Part shown: positions 9,290 to 21,570 of the stretch, piece by piece
Position numbering within the stretch: position 1 is the stretch's first letter
Layout of the letters: the number at the start of each line of letters is the position of its first letter
Origin: Larix kaempferi
Lineage: Eukaryota; Streptophyta; Pinopsida; Pinales; Pinaceae
Assembly (NCBI GenBank): GCA_027924585.1
Contig: BSBM01001668.1
Location: 422,501-486,500 of the forward strand
Direction of reading: 5' to 3'
DNA: 64,000 nucleotides
Notes under the pieces: model-generated
Told to the model about the DNA's origin: nothing
The model's database searches: none
The model's input: only the letters and a program-made list of their open reading frames with translations
Program-made: the position numbers and the translations under genes

Positions 9290-12250
9290 GCTCACCCTCG
9301 AGCCACGTCAACTGGATATGGTGAAATCTGTGTTCTTCACCTTGAAATCTTCGTAGTGCTGCACAACTGTCATCACCATTTCTTTGACTTCCGTAGCCAC
9401 CACCTGACTATCGACCACATCTTTTGCAGATGGATGCGCAATGAGCTTTGTCGTTACCTATTGACGACCCTTCTATACTTCCTGAAGTGCATCTCCTGCC
9501 TTGGTCATGAACTAGCCCCCGACATCCTGACACTGCTCCAACTGCGCAGCACACTTCTTCTGGTGCTCATCATCCTTGGTAACCCATTGCTGCAATTCTT
9601 TCAAGTCCTGATACTTGGTGACCTGTTCCATTGGTGGCATTGTGCACATGGCTACCTTGAGTGTCGCCAATTGTCCCTCTGTGTCCTATCGATCTTTGAT
9701 CAACTGGTCAACATGCTTGTTCTGGACAATTTGGCTCCAAAACTAGATGGTGTCAGTTGTGAGCTTCGTCGTGGATTTTTCCAGCTCCTCCATCTGAGTT
9801 GCGATTTCCTCAATCACCCTTTTTTTGTCATCAACTTAAACTTGAGGCATACTAAGATTCACCTGAGCCCTCAACTCTTGATTCTCCTACAGCAAATAGA
9901 CAATTGCAGCCCCCAGTTGCTGCACCCGTTCGAGCACATCCACCTCTTTAGTGGGCTATGGCACATGCTGATAAGCTTTCGTGAGGGCTCGATCGACCCG
10001 TACGTCGTCATCCCACATACGGGCCTTCTCCACAATAAGGAAATCATGTTCCCTTTTCAGGCCTTCGATTTCGCGTGCCTTCTCAGCCCATTCTTCCTTA
10101 ATGTGTTCTTCAAGTTCATCCACAGCATGTCATGCTAAAGCAGCCCTGCCAGTCAATTATTCAATAGTGCGCTTCACATTGGCCTCACTCGCCTGCAGTC
10201 ATACACACATACCACTTATATGCCGTAGTCGGTCTGTTGTTTCCCAGTAGGTAGTTTCCTGCATAGTGGTCAACCTTTCCGTGGGAAAGGCATTCACATT
10301 AATCGTCACCATCTTCAGTTGCTGCAGCATGGCTTTGGCAACTTTGTCATCATTCACAATCAAAATTGGGGGAATCTCCACATTCCTCACCCACGGCTCA
10401 GTGTTGATTGTGCTAACTTATGGTGTTGCTGCATCATCTGGTGCCCATCGCGAAACAATGTCATACACAGAGTCCACACGAGCAATGAGCGTGTGGAATC
10501 CTTCATTTGTTGCCCTTAACATATTTTGAGCTGTTGCGGTGGATGCATTAGCGATTGCGTGTATCAGTCGACCCAACTGTGCTTCTGCGACCAGAGGAAG
10601 CCCACTAATTGTTGTCAGGTCCTGATATCCTTTTCTTCTGTGCTCTTCCAAGGTACAGTCAGTGTCATTAGACATCGGTGTTTTGATGGAGTCTTGATCA
10701 GAATCATGATGACTGGGTGGGTCTTGTGCCGATATACGATCATCTGGACCCTTCGCTGGCCCACCAGCCTCAATCTCGACCAATGCTACAGGTTCACGCC
10801 ATTCCGCTAGCCCATCGTTCACGATAGCCTCTAGTGCTTCAGCTGTTACCTTGTAAGGGGTTAGTAACCATTGTTGACCGGGGTCACGCCTTGCCATAAG
10901 TTTTGATAGTGCTCACCCTGCTGCTTCTTTGTAGCCTCAACTTCCATGCCCTAGTACACGTCGGGCTCCTTCGAAGCCACAAATGCAATCAAGAGTAGCA
11001 GCCAACTATACAAAAATGAGCCCTTATTGTCCTGAACAACCGCATCATCCATTGCTAATTGGTTCAAGAGAAACAAGGACCAATTTATTTGGACTCCCTC
11101 TGCACATTGTACTGCACATGCGACAAGCCCTGAGTTGCACTGGTTAGGGCAACCTCCTCGGATCATTTTGCAAGATAAGATCTAGGTGCCGGTGAGTACC
11201 GCTTGGTCATTAATACCACTGGTGCGTTATCCACGGCCATCTGTTACCAAGCCATACTTCTTGATGAGTTGTCCTGCCCACTTTTTTTCATTCGCCTTCC
11301 CTTGGAAGAACTATGATGGGTCGAGCCCATATTTAGGAAACCGAGTAATGTGCGAAATTAAATCAATAGTGATCGAAATTTCACTGTCAAGCCACAATGA
11401 ACCGCCATGGAAGCACGCAAGCAGTTGCTTCACGCATGCATTAACTTCCGCCAGTCCCCCAAAATGCAGCATGTTAATAAGCCCTAACAAACCGGCCTGC
11501 TTCAATCTGCATGCCCAGTCTTATACAATCGGTGTCGAGGTAAGGTGTGACCCGGGCACATATGGGGATGATGTAATGTTGGGGTGGGCCACCATATCGT
11601 GATCATCATAGCAGAGTCGCATCAACGCCGGCCCAATATCAACCGGGCACTCCATTCCAGTAGGGAGCGCACGCAGCTTCACACCATACCATTGCTTCGA
11701 GCTCATCTTACGCGGCGTTACATCTGACTGACTGGGAGGGATATACCCAGGGATGTCAATAGCTGAAAGTCCCTCCCAAGGGGCATTTTCATCAATGCGG
11801 CGACTAGACTACCCGACCTGCACCTAAGCTTCACCAACCACCCCAACAAACAATCTCAGTTGCCTCTTTCTCTATGGGGACTCAGAATGATGGTCCCCTC
11901 GATGCTTCTTGATGATGACTGAGGATCCCACCAGCATGTTTGCGACCTCTGCCTCAATATTGACGTCTCTTACAAACGCAACTTCTTCCTCAACTGCAAT
12001 CCTGGTAAAAGGAGACTCTACCTCGCTACTAATCTCCACCGTTTGTAGCTTTCGTGGCATACCTTACCTAGCACTTACAACGGAGAACTCCCTCGACGTA
12101 GCAGCACTCTGCAAGTTCGACTGAACCTTGCCCCATACACTACTGTACTCACCAAGCTTATTCCAATACTCATCGACTTTGCGCAGGTACTTAACAACGA
12201 AAATCTCGGTGCCTTCCGACCAACTTCTACCCGGCTTTATAGCTTCCAGC
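9290..12250 (-). pseudogene. Additional ORF of inner gypsy (unknown function)
   Basis: Downstream of integrase the minus strand carries a broken ~900-codon coding region. It is read in one frame from about 12,250 (KYLRKVDEYWNKLGEYSSVW) to about 11,000, then after a frameshift from 10,897 to about 9,290. The middle (GLLGLINMLHFG, SLWLDSEISITID, INWSLFLLNQL, SWLLLLIAFVASKEP) is shared with the fragment at 4,690-6,285. The segment at 10,897-10,418 is rich in D/E/P/S. The last third (EHIKEEWAEKAREIEGLKRE, ENQELRAQVN, EEIATQMEELEKSTTKLTTD) is predicted coiled coil. Additional ORFs of unknown role occur in several plant gypsy lineages; this one is in sense orientation and 3' of pol. About ten in-frame stops show it is dead. 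Confidence 0.7.
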
Positions 12251-12589
12251 CGAATCCTTTGTAATCATCACTAAATCATGCATTAATTCAACCAAAATCC
12301 TATAGTAATGACGCAAATCCGTCATTGATCCTGTCAGTTAATCGGATGGATCCGCCATTAATGCCCATCATTCGAACACGCCCCGTTAATAAAGTGTTTA
12401 ACTTTTGGCATTTATTGCTGATTTGACCCAGTTGCAACGCTGCCACTTATCGCAAACCGCTCCAAACTTGTGGCAAAACCCTCCCTACTTCCGCATTCCA
12501 TCCCTGTTGGTGCACCATCCTGCCACCAACCAATCTACACTTGTTTTTTTTTTTCTCGATGTGACTCAAGCATCGCGTTATTCCAATCC
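12251..12589 (-). other. Spacer between pol and additional ORF
   Basis: No conserved frame was seen. It contains a T-rich run (A-rich on the element strand) at 12,544-12,555. It probably separates the pol message from the downstream ORF; no splice acceptor can be fixed by eye. Confidence 0.4.
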
Positions 12590-13680
12590 CAACCGATAGG
12601 GCTTTAGCCTGCTACCATTAATCAACTTGGGGAGCATTGTCCCGTCCAACTACTGCAACTGTACCTCTCCTCCTGAAGTAATGCCACTAATGCAATACGG
12701 ACCAAGCCAATGCATCTATAATTTTCCTGGATGTTTCATAAACTTGTTGTCATACAACAACACCAAATCATCCTATTGAAACTGTTTGTTCTTGATATGG
12801 CGATCATGCCAAGCTTTCTGGTGATCCTTCTCCACACCCTGATGGAAACCAGCGATGAAGTGATCTTTCTCCAGCTATACTAACTGCGCAAGACGTTCCT
12901 ATACTGCTGATATATCATCCATGCCAGTTTCTTCCGCTATGTGTAGACTCGGAATGATATACTCCATAGGCATAACTGCCTCTTGCCCATACACTAGCTT
13001 AAATGGTGCCTGCGGATGATAGGGTGTACTCTTCTTATGTTGTATCTGCAATTCCTCTGTCAATGCGCTGATGGTGCGATTGAGAAAGTGGATGCCATGA
13101 TCACTCAACAATATCTTGGGGCATCCAAAGTGAGTGACGATGTGGTCAAAGAGAAACCACGCTGTTGTGGCCGCAGAACAATCAATGACTGGTGCAGCTT
13201 CTGCCCATCGTATCAGGTAATCTGTCGTCGTGATGATATACCTAGCACCAGTTCGCTTACCCAGGGGATGGATAGGTCCCACAAAGTCTACTTCCCATTT
13301 TTCAAATGGATGCAACGTCAACTGAGGCATCAACGGCATCTCATCCCATTGGGATGGCTTCCCGGTTCTCTAACAAACGTTGCAGGACTGTGCATAATCT
13401 GTCGCATCACTATGCAACATAGGGCACCAGATCCCCACTCGAAGCACCTTCCTTGCCATCGTATGGCCACCATAATTCCCTCCAGGCCACTCCCGCATGT
13501 GCTTCGGAAAGGATCTGCTCTTGCTCATGTGGCAAAACACACCGTCGCAATATCTCATCAGCACCCATCTTGTATAGCGCTCTTGCAATTAGTTGGAAGT
13601 CTGCATCCTTCACTACCAACTGCTTCTTCTTACTAGTGGTGAATTCTTCTGGTGTGGTACCTATCGCCAGAAACTAAATG
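12590..13680 (-). pseudogene. Inner gypsy integrase with core deletion
   Basis: In minus-strand order it reads KKKQLVVKDADFQLIARALY, the H2C2 zinc region (HEQEQILSEAHAGVA ... YAQSCNVC), the core start ([49 protein letters not shown]) and then STPYHPQA joined directly to [16 protein letters not shown]. In related integrases about 50 residues, including the third acidic catalytic residue, lie between those two segments. The C-terminal domain is present (KAWHDRHIKNKQFQ, DDLVLLYDNKFMKHPG, LINGSRLKPYR). Two catalytic Asp residues (VDF and SDH) are kept. Without the deleted block the enzyme could not join DNA ends. The deletion is in frame. Confidence 0.85.
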
Positions 13681-13695
13681 ATTTCTTCAAAATAT

Positions 13696-14770
13696 CTAAC
13701 CCCTTATGAACTTGTGATAATACCCCGTGTGTCCCAGCATCACTCGTAACTGCTTAACAGAAGTCGGCGATGTCAAACTCAGAATAAGTGCAATCTTTGT
13801 TGGGTCGACCAACAATCCTTTCTTACACACAATATGACCCAACAATATGCCAAACGGTGCACAGAAGATACACTTCTTTAAGTCCAACAATATTTGGTGC
13901 TGCCGACATCACTCCAACATCATCCACAAATTCGCCAGATGATCGCGGACCAAACCATAGACCATCCAATCATCCATGTATACCTGTAAAAACTTCTGAA
14001 TGAAATCTTTGAATGCAACGACAAAATCCCGTGAAAATATCGCAGGTGCATTCTTTAAACCGAACGGCATCACTGTGTACTGAAAGCAGCCCCATTCAGT
14101 AACAAAAGTTGTCTTATGGCAGTCTTATTTTGCAATGCGGATTTGATGGTAGCCAGAGAACCCATCTGTGAAATAGTACATCTCTTGGCCACCCACACCC
14201 TTGAGCACTTCATCAGTAAACGGGGTTGGGAATGGATGGTGTAAACATGCATCATTTAGCTTCCTAAGGTTGACGCAAATGCACACCTCGCCAGTCTTCT
14301 TATCCTATACCACCATAGGACTAATCCATTCCGACTCCTTGACTGGTTCAATGATACCGACGTCCAACATGCAATCCAATTCTACCTTGAACCTCTACTT
14401 ATGTTGCAGATTCAATCGATAGGGCCACTATTGGATCGTCTTAGCATCTTGTTTTAATGGAATCTTCATCTCCCCTAAGTCACCCAGAATCCCCTTCATG
14501 TCAAAAAACTTTGTGGGAAAGACATCCTGAAACTCATGGAGTAAATCAATGACCTTGCTTATCAACTCATCATCCTAGTAATCCCTGACATTTGCAAACT
14601 TTGGATTGTCCTCTGCCCCAATGTTAATCTTGCATATCTTCAACGGCTGACTGATCGGATTGCTTGGCGCATCAGATGGTACCACAGCACAACTTCCTTC
14701 TGATTCCGGGATGTTCACATTCTGTGAATCATCACCATCTGCTAGACCACCACTGATATTGAAGCATTCC
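13696..14770 (-). pseudogene. Inner gypsy reverse transcriptase; RNase H absent
   Basis: Minus-strand translation shows YYFTDGFSGYHQIRI, TVMPFGLKNAPAIFSRDF, LQVYMDDWMVYG (the catalytic DD motif as YMDD), QILLDLKKCIFCAPFGILLG and the connection ending VKQLRVMLGHTGYYHKFIRG at about 13,696. In Ty3-gypsy elements this is followed by about 250 residues of RNase H, but here the next codons already belong to the RNase H-integrase linker. The RNase H domain is therefore deleted, leaving a tight join near 13,690. In-frame stops occur (for example after QIRIAK). Confidence 0.85.
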
Positions 14771-14829
14771 ATGAGAGACTACATCTAGTAGTGTGTATGC
14801 GGATCCGCAAGATAAGCCACTGGGACAAC

Positions 14830-15612
14830 CTACAGAATTACATCACGGATGAGCTGTAATGCATTATTGACCTCTGGATCGGCGTCCACAAAACTGAATG
14901 TATGGGTAAAACACACTGTGAGCTCCATCCAAGTAGAAATTTCACCTTGCAACTCAGCCACAGTATACCATGATTGTGGCATCTCATCCAATGTATGGAT
15001 AAAAGCATGGACCCATTCGTCTCTTGGTCGTGATACCCATAACCACTGACACTCCATCAAGTGACCACCAGGATCATTCCAACCATCATACTTCCTAGTG
15101 TGGTAGATCTCGATATAGCTAAAGCATACCATCATCAATCTTCTCCATTTCGACCATCCATCAATTGATGCCTTGTGTGTCACCCACCAGCGTGCTGGAG
15201 CAGCCTTCAGTGCTTCGCTCAATACCGGCAACCACTGGGGTTCGGAAACTCGTTCCTCAAAATCTATCAAAAAGTTAGATAAACCAGGTAGTCCTTCATA
15301 TATTGTTAGTGTAACCATTTCAGTTGCGACATGGCATAATGACTGTGTGATCAACACGCACTTACGGAGCGATACCTCGTGCAAGCGGTTCTACCAATAT
15401 TCTAGTGCATTATCAGAGTTAGAAGATGCAGAGTTGTCACTACGCCATCCCAGCTCACCGTTGGAAATCGGATGGATATAGTATTTAGAAATATTGAATG
15501 CATGGTCCCATCCACTGGGATCGTCGTCCTTCACTAGCTCTATGTACAAGCGTCCTTCAGCCGGATCCAACGGGGCGATAACTCTGAGATCGTGATTTTC
15601 AAAAGTCATCAT
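14830..15612 (-). pseudogene. Inner gypsy linker domain between protease and RT
   Basis: Two frames cover a region between protease and RT: 15,612-15,391 (MMTFENHDLRVIAPLDPAEG) and 15,384-14,830 (VSLRKCVLITQ ... ALKAAPARWWVTHKASIDGW ... DEWVHAFIHTLDEMPQSWY). The second resembles a retroviral-type gag capsid-like segment (W/H-rich, DEWVHAFIHTLD) placed after protease. As far as I recall, similar insertions occur in gypsy elements of non-flowering plants. Its role is unknown to me. One frameshift separates the two parts. Confidence 0.6.
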
Positions 15613-15629
15613 TCATCGCTTGAAGTTGA

Positions 15630-15910
15630 TTACATCTCAACTATCATTAGCCCATCCAATCCCCAGTATTGCTGGATAACAACTTCTGCCCTTGACTACT
15701 TCTATTACATCAAAGTCGGCATATGTTTTCATTCCCTCAATGTCCACCACCATTCGTGGAACTCTCCCAATTGGTGTCACCTTAGCGTGATTAGCTAACC
15801 GGAGCTGTACAGGAGACCAACTCAATGGGGGACTCCCCATCTTCTACCAAGCCTGCTTGGTCAAGATGTTGACATCCGAACCAAGGTCCAGAATAACCAA
15901 ATCAACATCG
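15630..15910 (-). pseudogene. Inner gypsy aspartic protease
   Basis: The minus strand reads LVILDLGSDVNILTKQAW, a retropepsin active-site segment (family consensus D-S/T-G; here D-L-G, so the central residue has changed). It continues ... LRLANHAKVTPIGRVPRMVV and ILGIGWANDS, the usual distal motif. Such proteases cut the gag-pol polyprotein. A stop follows the TKQAW segment. Confidence 0.8.
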
Positions 15911-16199
15911 TAGTTGCCAATTTGAATATTCATCCACATTTCGTTACCCATCTTTCATCGTTGTACGAAATTAACCGCAACCTCTTGTTGATCCTGGGAT
16001 GTTCGTCGCAACAAAGCTTCAATCGTAGCCAGAGCATCGAGATTTCTTTCCAAGGACAAATAATGTTCCAAAAATGCTCGAAGTGTGCTGGACCGCTATG
16101 ATGGGATGGCCTCCAAAGTAGCATCAAAAGTAGAGGGCATGTCATACACAACAGCTTTACCTTGGTCGTTTTCTAGTGCACGTCGTGCTTGAAGAAACG

Positions 16200-17830
16200 T
16201 CTCCCGCTTTGTATCAATGTCAAATGATACCTTCTTTTGTCTAGATAACCCGATCATTTAGCTGTCCACTCCAATTGCCTTTCCTCGACGAGTGACCACA
16301 ACAACAGAAGCATCTTGTGGTCTTGGCTCTACAGAAATTGTCATGATATTCGCTCCCTGGGCCTAGTTCAGCGGTGGATTCCTGGGTGGGTTCACATTCT
16401 AATTCTGATTCGGCCGCATATTCTGATTCTGCATTGGTTGCTGCACTTGCTTCTGGATAGGTTGCTGTGCCTCGGGTTGGTTCTGCAACTGGGGAGTATT
16501 TCCTGCTTGCCATCGTGCAATCAATTGTGGACAATTCTCAACCATGTGATCATTAACAAAACAGAACATACACTGGTTCTGCAATAGTGGATAGTCTCAC
16601 TGGTAGTGTCCCCATACCGTACAGTGATAGCATTGAATAGGTCCGTGTCCTCGCCAGTATCCTACCCAGAATCCTCACTACTATTGGTACTATTGCTACA
16701 TGGGTGTTGGCTGCATTCCTTGCCTTTGTTGTGCATACTGCAGTTGTTGTACATAATATGGCTGTTGTGGAGCCATCTGCATTGGAGCATATTGCGGCAT
16801 GAACTGTGGTGGTTGCTGCTGCTGCGGTATAAACTGCATATGTGGTTGAGGTAGCAGCTGGGCTACCTACAGTTGCAGCTGTTGTACGGCATGCTGGTCG
16901 TCCTTTACATAGAACGCATCACACATTCATTCTTGTAGAAACCCATATGCACAACAATCCTTGTCATCATGACCCACCGATTTGAAAAATGTACAATAAA
17001 GATTCCTCGGAGTTGTGACCATTTTCTGCATATATGGGAAATTGTCATGGTTGTGCCCATATACATGGCAGACGCGACACCACGGCATGCTACCACCATT
17101 CAATGGATTTGGCACTCCTGAAACCAAATAATTGCGAAAATCTTAGAAATTCTCCTTCATATGCCCTTCTCCTTGACCTCGCATACACCATACTTCTTCG
17201 CATTGCTCCTTGCCCTTCTTCAAAGCTTGCAGCTGTATAGTCAAGTTAGTGAGTTGTGTTTGTATCTGCGACATCCCGGCTGCATGTTCTCCAATTGGCG
17301 ATGCCTCCAATCGCATTGCAATCTCCATAGCTTCACTGGGTGTCGAGATGTTTTGTTGCATCAATGGTAGCCGAATATGCGATAACAATGCCACAATGAA
17401 CCATTATTTATGTTGGACGGTGCTCATATGAAAACTAGCCCTTGCCATCAGTGTCTTGAATCGTTGGTTGAAATCCCATATTGTCTCATTGGGATACTGC
17501 TTAATTTCTTTTAATTTCGTAATATATTGATCCTCAAACTTGGGCTTTCTGAATTCGGCAATTAGCCCATCCCGAATCTCATCCAGCGACTTCTCTGGGG
17601 CTCTTGTAGGAAATAGAACAAACTTCATAAACCAATCTAATGCACGACCTCACAGAGTTGTCGCTAACTATCTTTTCTTAGCGGCATTGCCAGTGATCTG
17701 TTTTATAGTCTAGACCGCTTCACACAAAAACCAATATTGTTCCGGGTTGTCTGTCCCACTCCCGTGGAATAATGGTAACTTAGCATCATCGCCCGCCATT
17801 CTGGGCTTCCTTCCCCCTTTCGTTGTACTA
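16200..17830 (-). pseudogene. Inner gypsy gag with zinc knuckles
   Basis: The segment 17,628-17,404 (ISRDGL-type helix, FEDQYITKLKEIKQYPNETI, FNQRFKTLM) is the retrotransposon-gag capsid core. It is followed by zinc-knuckle motifs. QCMFCFVNDHMVENCPQL at about 16,575 fits C-x2-C-x4-H-x4-C exactly. Two others near 17,100-16,950 have lost a ligand: CRVCHVYGHNHDNF lacks the last Cys, and YCTFFKSVGHDDKDC has Phe for the second Cys. A Q/P/N-rich tract lies between them and the protease. Gag packages the element RNA. Multiple stops and shifts are present. Confidence 0.8.
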
Positions 17831-18223
17831 TTATCGATTAACTTTTGTGGTATTGACGAACTTAGCGGTGTCGAAGTGGTATTTCTTGTTATCTGAGAGG
17901 TAGTGAGAGGAGGTGTGGGTACGTTGGTTCTGGGGTTTGGTCCTGCCTCTATCCTGGGTGTATCCTGGGTGTCCTTGTCACAAATGTGAGGTCACTTCAT
18001 CCCATGTGGTCTTCCTTCATGGCCTTGTGGTTCGACTGCAGCAGGACCTTCTCCCATCCTCTACCTCTTTCCCTGTCAAAAACTCACTCCTCCCCTTGTA
18101 AGACCACTTTCTTCCTCGGCTTCACTAGCAGTCTCATCATGACCTACACCCATCCACCCCTTATTATTCCATGTATCGGCCCCCAACCATCGCGATACCC
18201 ACGGCCTCCACCCACCAGGTTGT

Positions 18224-18600
18224 CTACCGATCAATATGCATCTTCAATATACCCTTTTCGCAAATAAGTATCTTAATCGGCAGTTGAAGTGACAACAGAA
18301 ACCTGCCCCTAGGTTCACGAAAAAAATATCTTTCAGCTTCACTATTAGATTTTTGAGTATCAACCGTGAACTCTGTGATATAACCCTCTAGGATACTATC
18401 GAACCACACTTTGACAGCCCGCAATGCTTTATTATCGACATCCTGTAGTTCCTAAATCAACTTGGGGGTCCAGGTTGTCGGTTCACCACCTTGGAAGTTC
18501 CTCTTCTGGAAGGTCAACTTCGCCAACCACTTGAAAAACAGGACTAGGAACTCACAGAAGAACCATTCATGCGGACCATCGTGCATATATCTATATACCC
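18224..18600 (-). pseudogene. Inner gypsy 5' leader coding segment
   Basis: A minus-strand frame reads ...LRAVKVWFDSILEGYITEF ... NSEAERYFFREPRGRFLL up to about 18,224, preceded by FFEWLAKLTFQK-like sequence. It lies between the 5' LTR and gag and is continuous with neither. It looks protein-coding (a pre-gag domain), but I do not know its function. Confidence 0.5.
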
Positions 18601-18749
18601 ACTAACCTACTGTCAGTCAAGTGTTTCGGCTTTCTTCTTCAGCAAATTCCTGCAACTTCTAATCAAACCATTCTTGGACCTCCGGTTTCGTCAGGTGCCA
18701 CAACATATCCTCCTTTCACTTCGCACATGGTCTCAACAATGGAACCATT

Positions 18750-19631
18750 TGTTGACTCAAACCTAGTCGACAGGGATTCCCATCATTATCGACACCAACC
18801 GACTGCGATCTCCCTAAGCACCAGCCTGGACAGGTTTTACCCCACCCAGCAACACCTGCAGAGCAGATGAGGTCTCACCCAAGGCGATCAAGGGAGAGTG
18901 GATGGAACCATGTTTCCGCCGAATGAAGGAGGATGTTGCGGCATCTTCTTACTTAACTTATTTATCGCAGCATTCAAAACATATCTATACATTCATGATT
19001 AACATCATTCGGATTCATACCATTATTCAACAGAAACATTCATCACGACAAGTATAACATTAAAGTATTAATTGCAGTAAGAAATCATCGCAACATGCAT
19101 TAACAGAGAAGGTACACAAGGAATTTCACCAAATGGTTTTGTCATGTCATATTGCTTCAGAAAAACCTTGATACAACATCTTTGCAAAACCAAATCTCAT
19201 AAATATCACTTGATCTCACATACAGACTCAAAGATGCGCATAATCAATATCAAAGATCGTACTCCGCTCAACTCTCAAAGTTCTTCTCCTTAACTTAGTT
19301 ATCCAACACATATGACTCTTTGACTATAAATAGGCTTCCGCCTTTACAATGCTTGTCCACTTACTAACAACTTCCTAATTGACTCATGGACAAATAACCC
19401 AAAATCTAACTGACACTGTCCAAATGACCCGAAAACCCGCCTACTACGGTAGAATTAGCTCAAATTTACATCTCATATGGTCCAATGACCCAAAAACCCA
19501 CCTATTGTGGTACAAATGACTCAAAAAATACATAAAAATAGTATATTCTTCTGCCTTCCATGACCTATTCTGACGTGTCGTCGCAGCATAGGCGATGCTG
19601 CGATTCTTCCTTACCAAACAGCCTGCCAACA
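18750..19631 (-). repeat. LTR of inner gypsy (5' LTR in element sense)
   Basis: Full-length match to 8,390-9,268, ends TGTTG and CAACA. Just inside it (minus strand from about 18,748) is TGGTTCCATTGTTGAGACCA, which begins with TGG like a primer-binding site but is not complementary to initiator tRNA-Met; the primer tRNA is unassigned. Confidence 0.93.
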
Positions 19632-20910
19632 CAATCCATGTCATTGATTAGGCAATTTAGCAATGGCACAAACCACGCATGATCGAATGTACTTGTCGGC
19701 ATCGGTTTTAAGTGTAGGACAAAAGAAATACTTCTGCAGAATAGCAAGTGTCTTTTCTAGTCCAAAGTGTCCTGCAGTCTTATTATAGTGCACGTCCCAA
19801 ATGAGTTACTGTCGGTGCTCACCTGTTGGTACACAAAGTTGTCCAAGCTTGTATAGCAAGGTTTCTTTCAGGAAGTAGTCTAAGTCGGAGGTCGACAACT
19901 TGTTAGTCTGTAACTGTCGATAGACTGTTGAGAATTTGTTGTCCTCATACAACTATGGCCAAGTGCTCATGTCGTATCCTTGCATACTCATCACTTCCAA
20001 AAGGAGAGTAATGGGTGGTCAACTAAGGAAATCGGTGATGGCATTAGCTTTACCCTTCGATAATTAATCACCAACTGGATTTGCTATAGGTAATTAATCC
20101 ACTTGAGTTTTCGGTTTGTCTGCAACTTTGATTATGTCGGAGCAAACTGTAGGGGCTTGTGATCAGTGAGGATGACCGTTTCCTTACTAAGGATGTAATG
20201 TCTCCATTACTTGAGAGATTTCACAACGACATACAGTTCTTTTTTCGTACATCGAGTATCTTCTAACTGTGTCGTTAAAAGTCTCGGAATGAAAAGCGAC
20301 CGGGTGACCAAACTGAGTGATCACTATTCCCAAGGCATAGTCCGATGGGTTTGTCTCAATCTCAAAGGGCTGATGCAAATCAGGTAACACAAGTACTAGT
20401 GTAGTGCAGAGCTTGTGCTTGAGCTGTTCAAAAGCCGCTTGTTGTGTTTCTATCCATTGGAAGACAAATTTCCCACTTCCCTTTGTTAGTTGATTCAAGG
20501 GCCAGGCTATGTGACTAAAGTTGAATATGAATCATCGATAGAAATTTGCCAAACCAAGAAAACTTCTTAGTTCTTGAATGCTTCTAGGAATGGGCCAATA
20601 TTTGAGGATCTGTACTTTGTCTGGATTGATGTGAATGCCTGCGGAGTCAATTACATACCCCAAATATTTGATGTTGGTCATCGCAAAAGAGCATTTGTCC
20701 ATGTTCAAATAGAGTCGATGTTGTTGGAGAGTGTCAAGGACTTGTCCAAGATGTCTGACATGTTCTTCCCATGATCGACTGAAAATCAATATATCATCGA
20801 GTTAGACAATGACCCATTTGCCGATGAAAGGTCAAAGAAGGTTATCCATATGTCGCATGAAGGTCACAGGTGCATTGTTTAAGTTGAAAGGCAAGAAAAC
20901 CATTCAAACC
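19632..20910 (-). pseudogene. Outer gypsy RT palm/thumb, RNase H, integrase zinc domain
   Basis: Minus-strand order from 20,910: a PF..NNAPVTFMRHMDN segment, then LDDILIFSRSWEEHVRHLGQ (the RT catalytic motif, whose first residue is a stop here), then LNMDKCSFAMTNIKYLGYVI, the RT-RNase H connection (LRSFLGLANFYR), and RNase H (FEIETNPSDYALGIVITQFG, where the catalytic Asp of the D-A-S motif reads N-P-S-D). It ends with the integrase zinc-finger half (LAILQKYFFCPTLKTDADKY ... CVVCAIAK). At 19,636 it meets the inner element. Each domain is recognisable but interrupted. Confidence 0.85.
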
Positions 20911-21371
20911 ATTAGAGAAATTTTGAGGTAAAAACTGGGCCTCAAAACAAAGAAAATGTGCTATAAAAATCAACCAATCACATTCTAGTAGATGACATCA
21001 TCCCTCATGGTTGAGGTGGCATTGCATGAGTTAAGAATGTTTATTTGTCAAATTTTCTATGGTGGATGAAAACTCATAGTTAACCAAGGTAGTGGTATAA
21101 GTACTTTTAAGTCATAACGTAAAGTACTCATAATGAAAGTCCTTTAACATTTTTTCATATAATAATATTATTGTCATTTTCAAGTAAAGTATTCATAATG
21201 AATGTATTTTCACACTTTCTCATAAAATAATATTATTGTCATTTTCAAGTAAAGTACTCATAATTCATTAAAAAGGTCATTTCACAATTTTTTATAAAAT
21301 AATATATTGTCATTTTCATGTTTTTAATTTTAAATTATATATTCACTCCATTCTATTTAATATCATAATGT

Positions 21372-21375
<4 letters not shown>

Positions 21376-21412
<37 letters not shown>

Positions 21413-21570
21413 TCCTTTCACATTTTTTCAGAAAATAATATTTTTGTCATTTTCATATTTTTAAGTTTTAATTATATATTCACTCCATTTTGTTTAATAT
21501 TATAATGCCAAACTAATTTACAAGCGCATGCGCGCACACACACACACACACCCACACACACACACACATA
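21376..21570. repeat. Two CA-dinucleotide microsatellites
   Basis: A (CA)n run is at about 21,376-21,403 and a second, interrupted (CA)n run at about 21,535-21,568. Around each lies a copy of an AT-rich segment (TTCACTCCATT...TTTAATAT), so the pair may have arisen by local duplication. Confidence 0.85.

Larger units (their letters stand above)
8390..19631 (-). mobile_element. Inner Ty3-gypsy LTR retrotransposon, internally deleted
   Basis: LTRs of 879 and 882 bp (8,390-9,268; 18,750-19,631) both run TGTTG...CAACA. The flanking 5-bp duplications are GAATC (8,385-8,389) and CAATC (19,632-19,636), matching at four of five bases. Minus-strand order is leader domain, gag with zinc knuckles, protease, a long linker domain, RT, integrase, then a ~2.9-kb additional ORF before the 3' LTR. 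RNase H is missing between RT and integrase, and the integrase core lacks the block with the third catalytic residue. Frames are broken by many stops. It lies in the integrase gene of the outer element, so it is younger than that element. Confidence 0.93.

Noticed and set aside
9287-10138. 283-codon plus-strand frame in the inner gypsy
   Set aside because: It is the antisense shadow of the coiled-coil part of the additional ORF on the minus strand. Its Leu/His/Cys-rich composition is what antisense of K/E/Q-rich codons gives.
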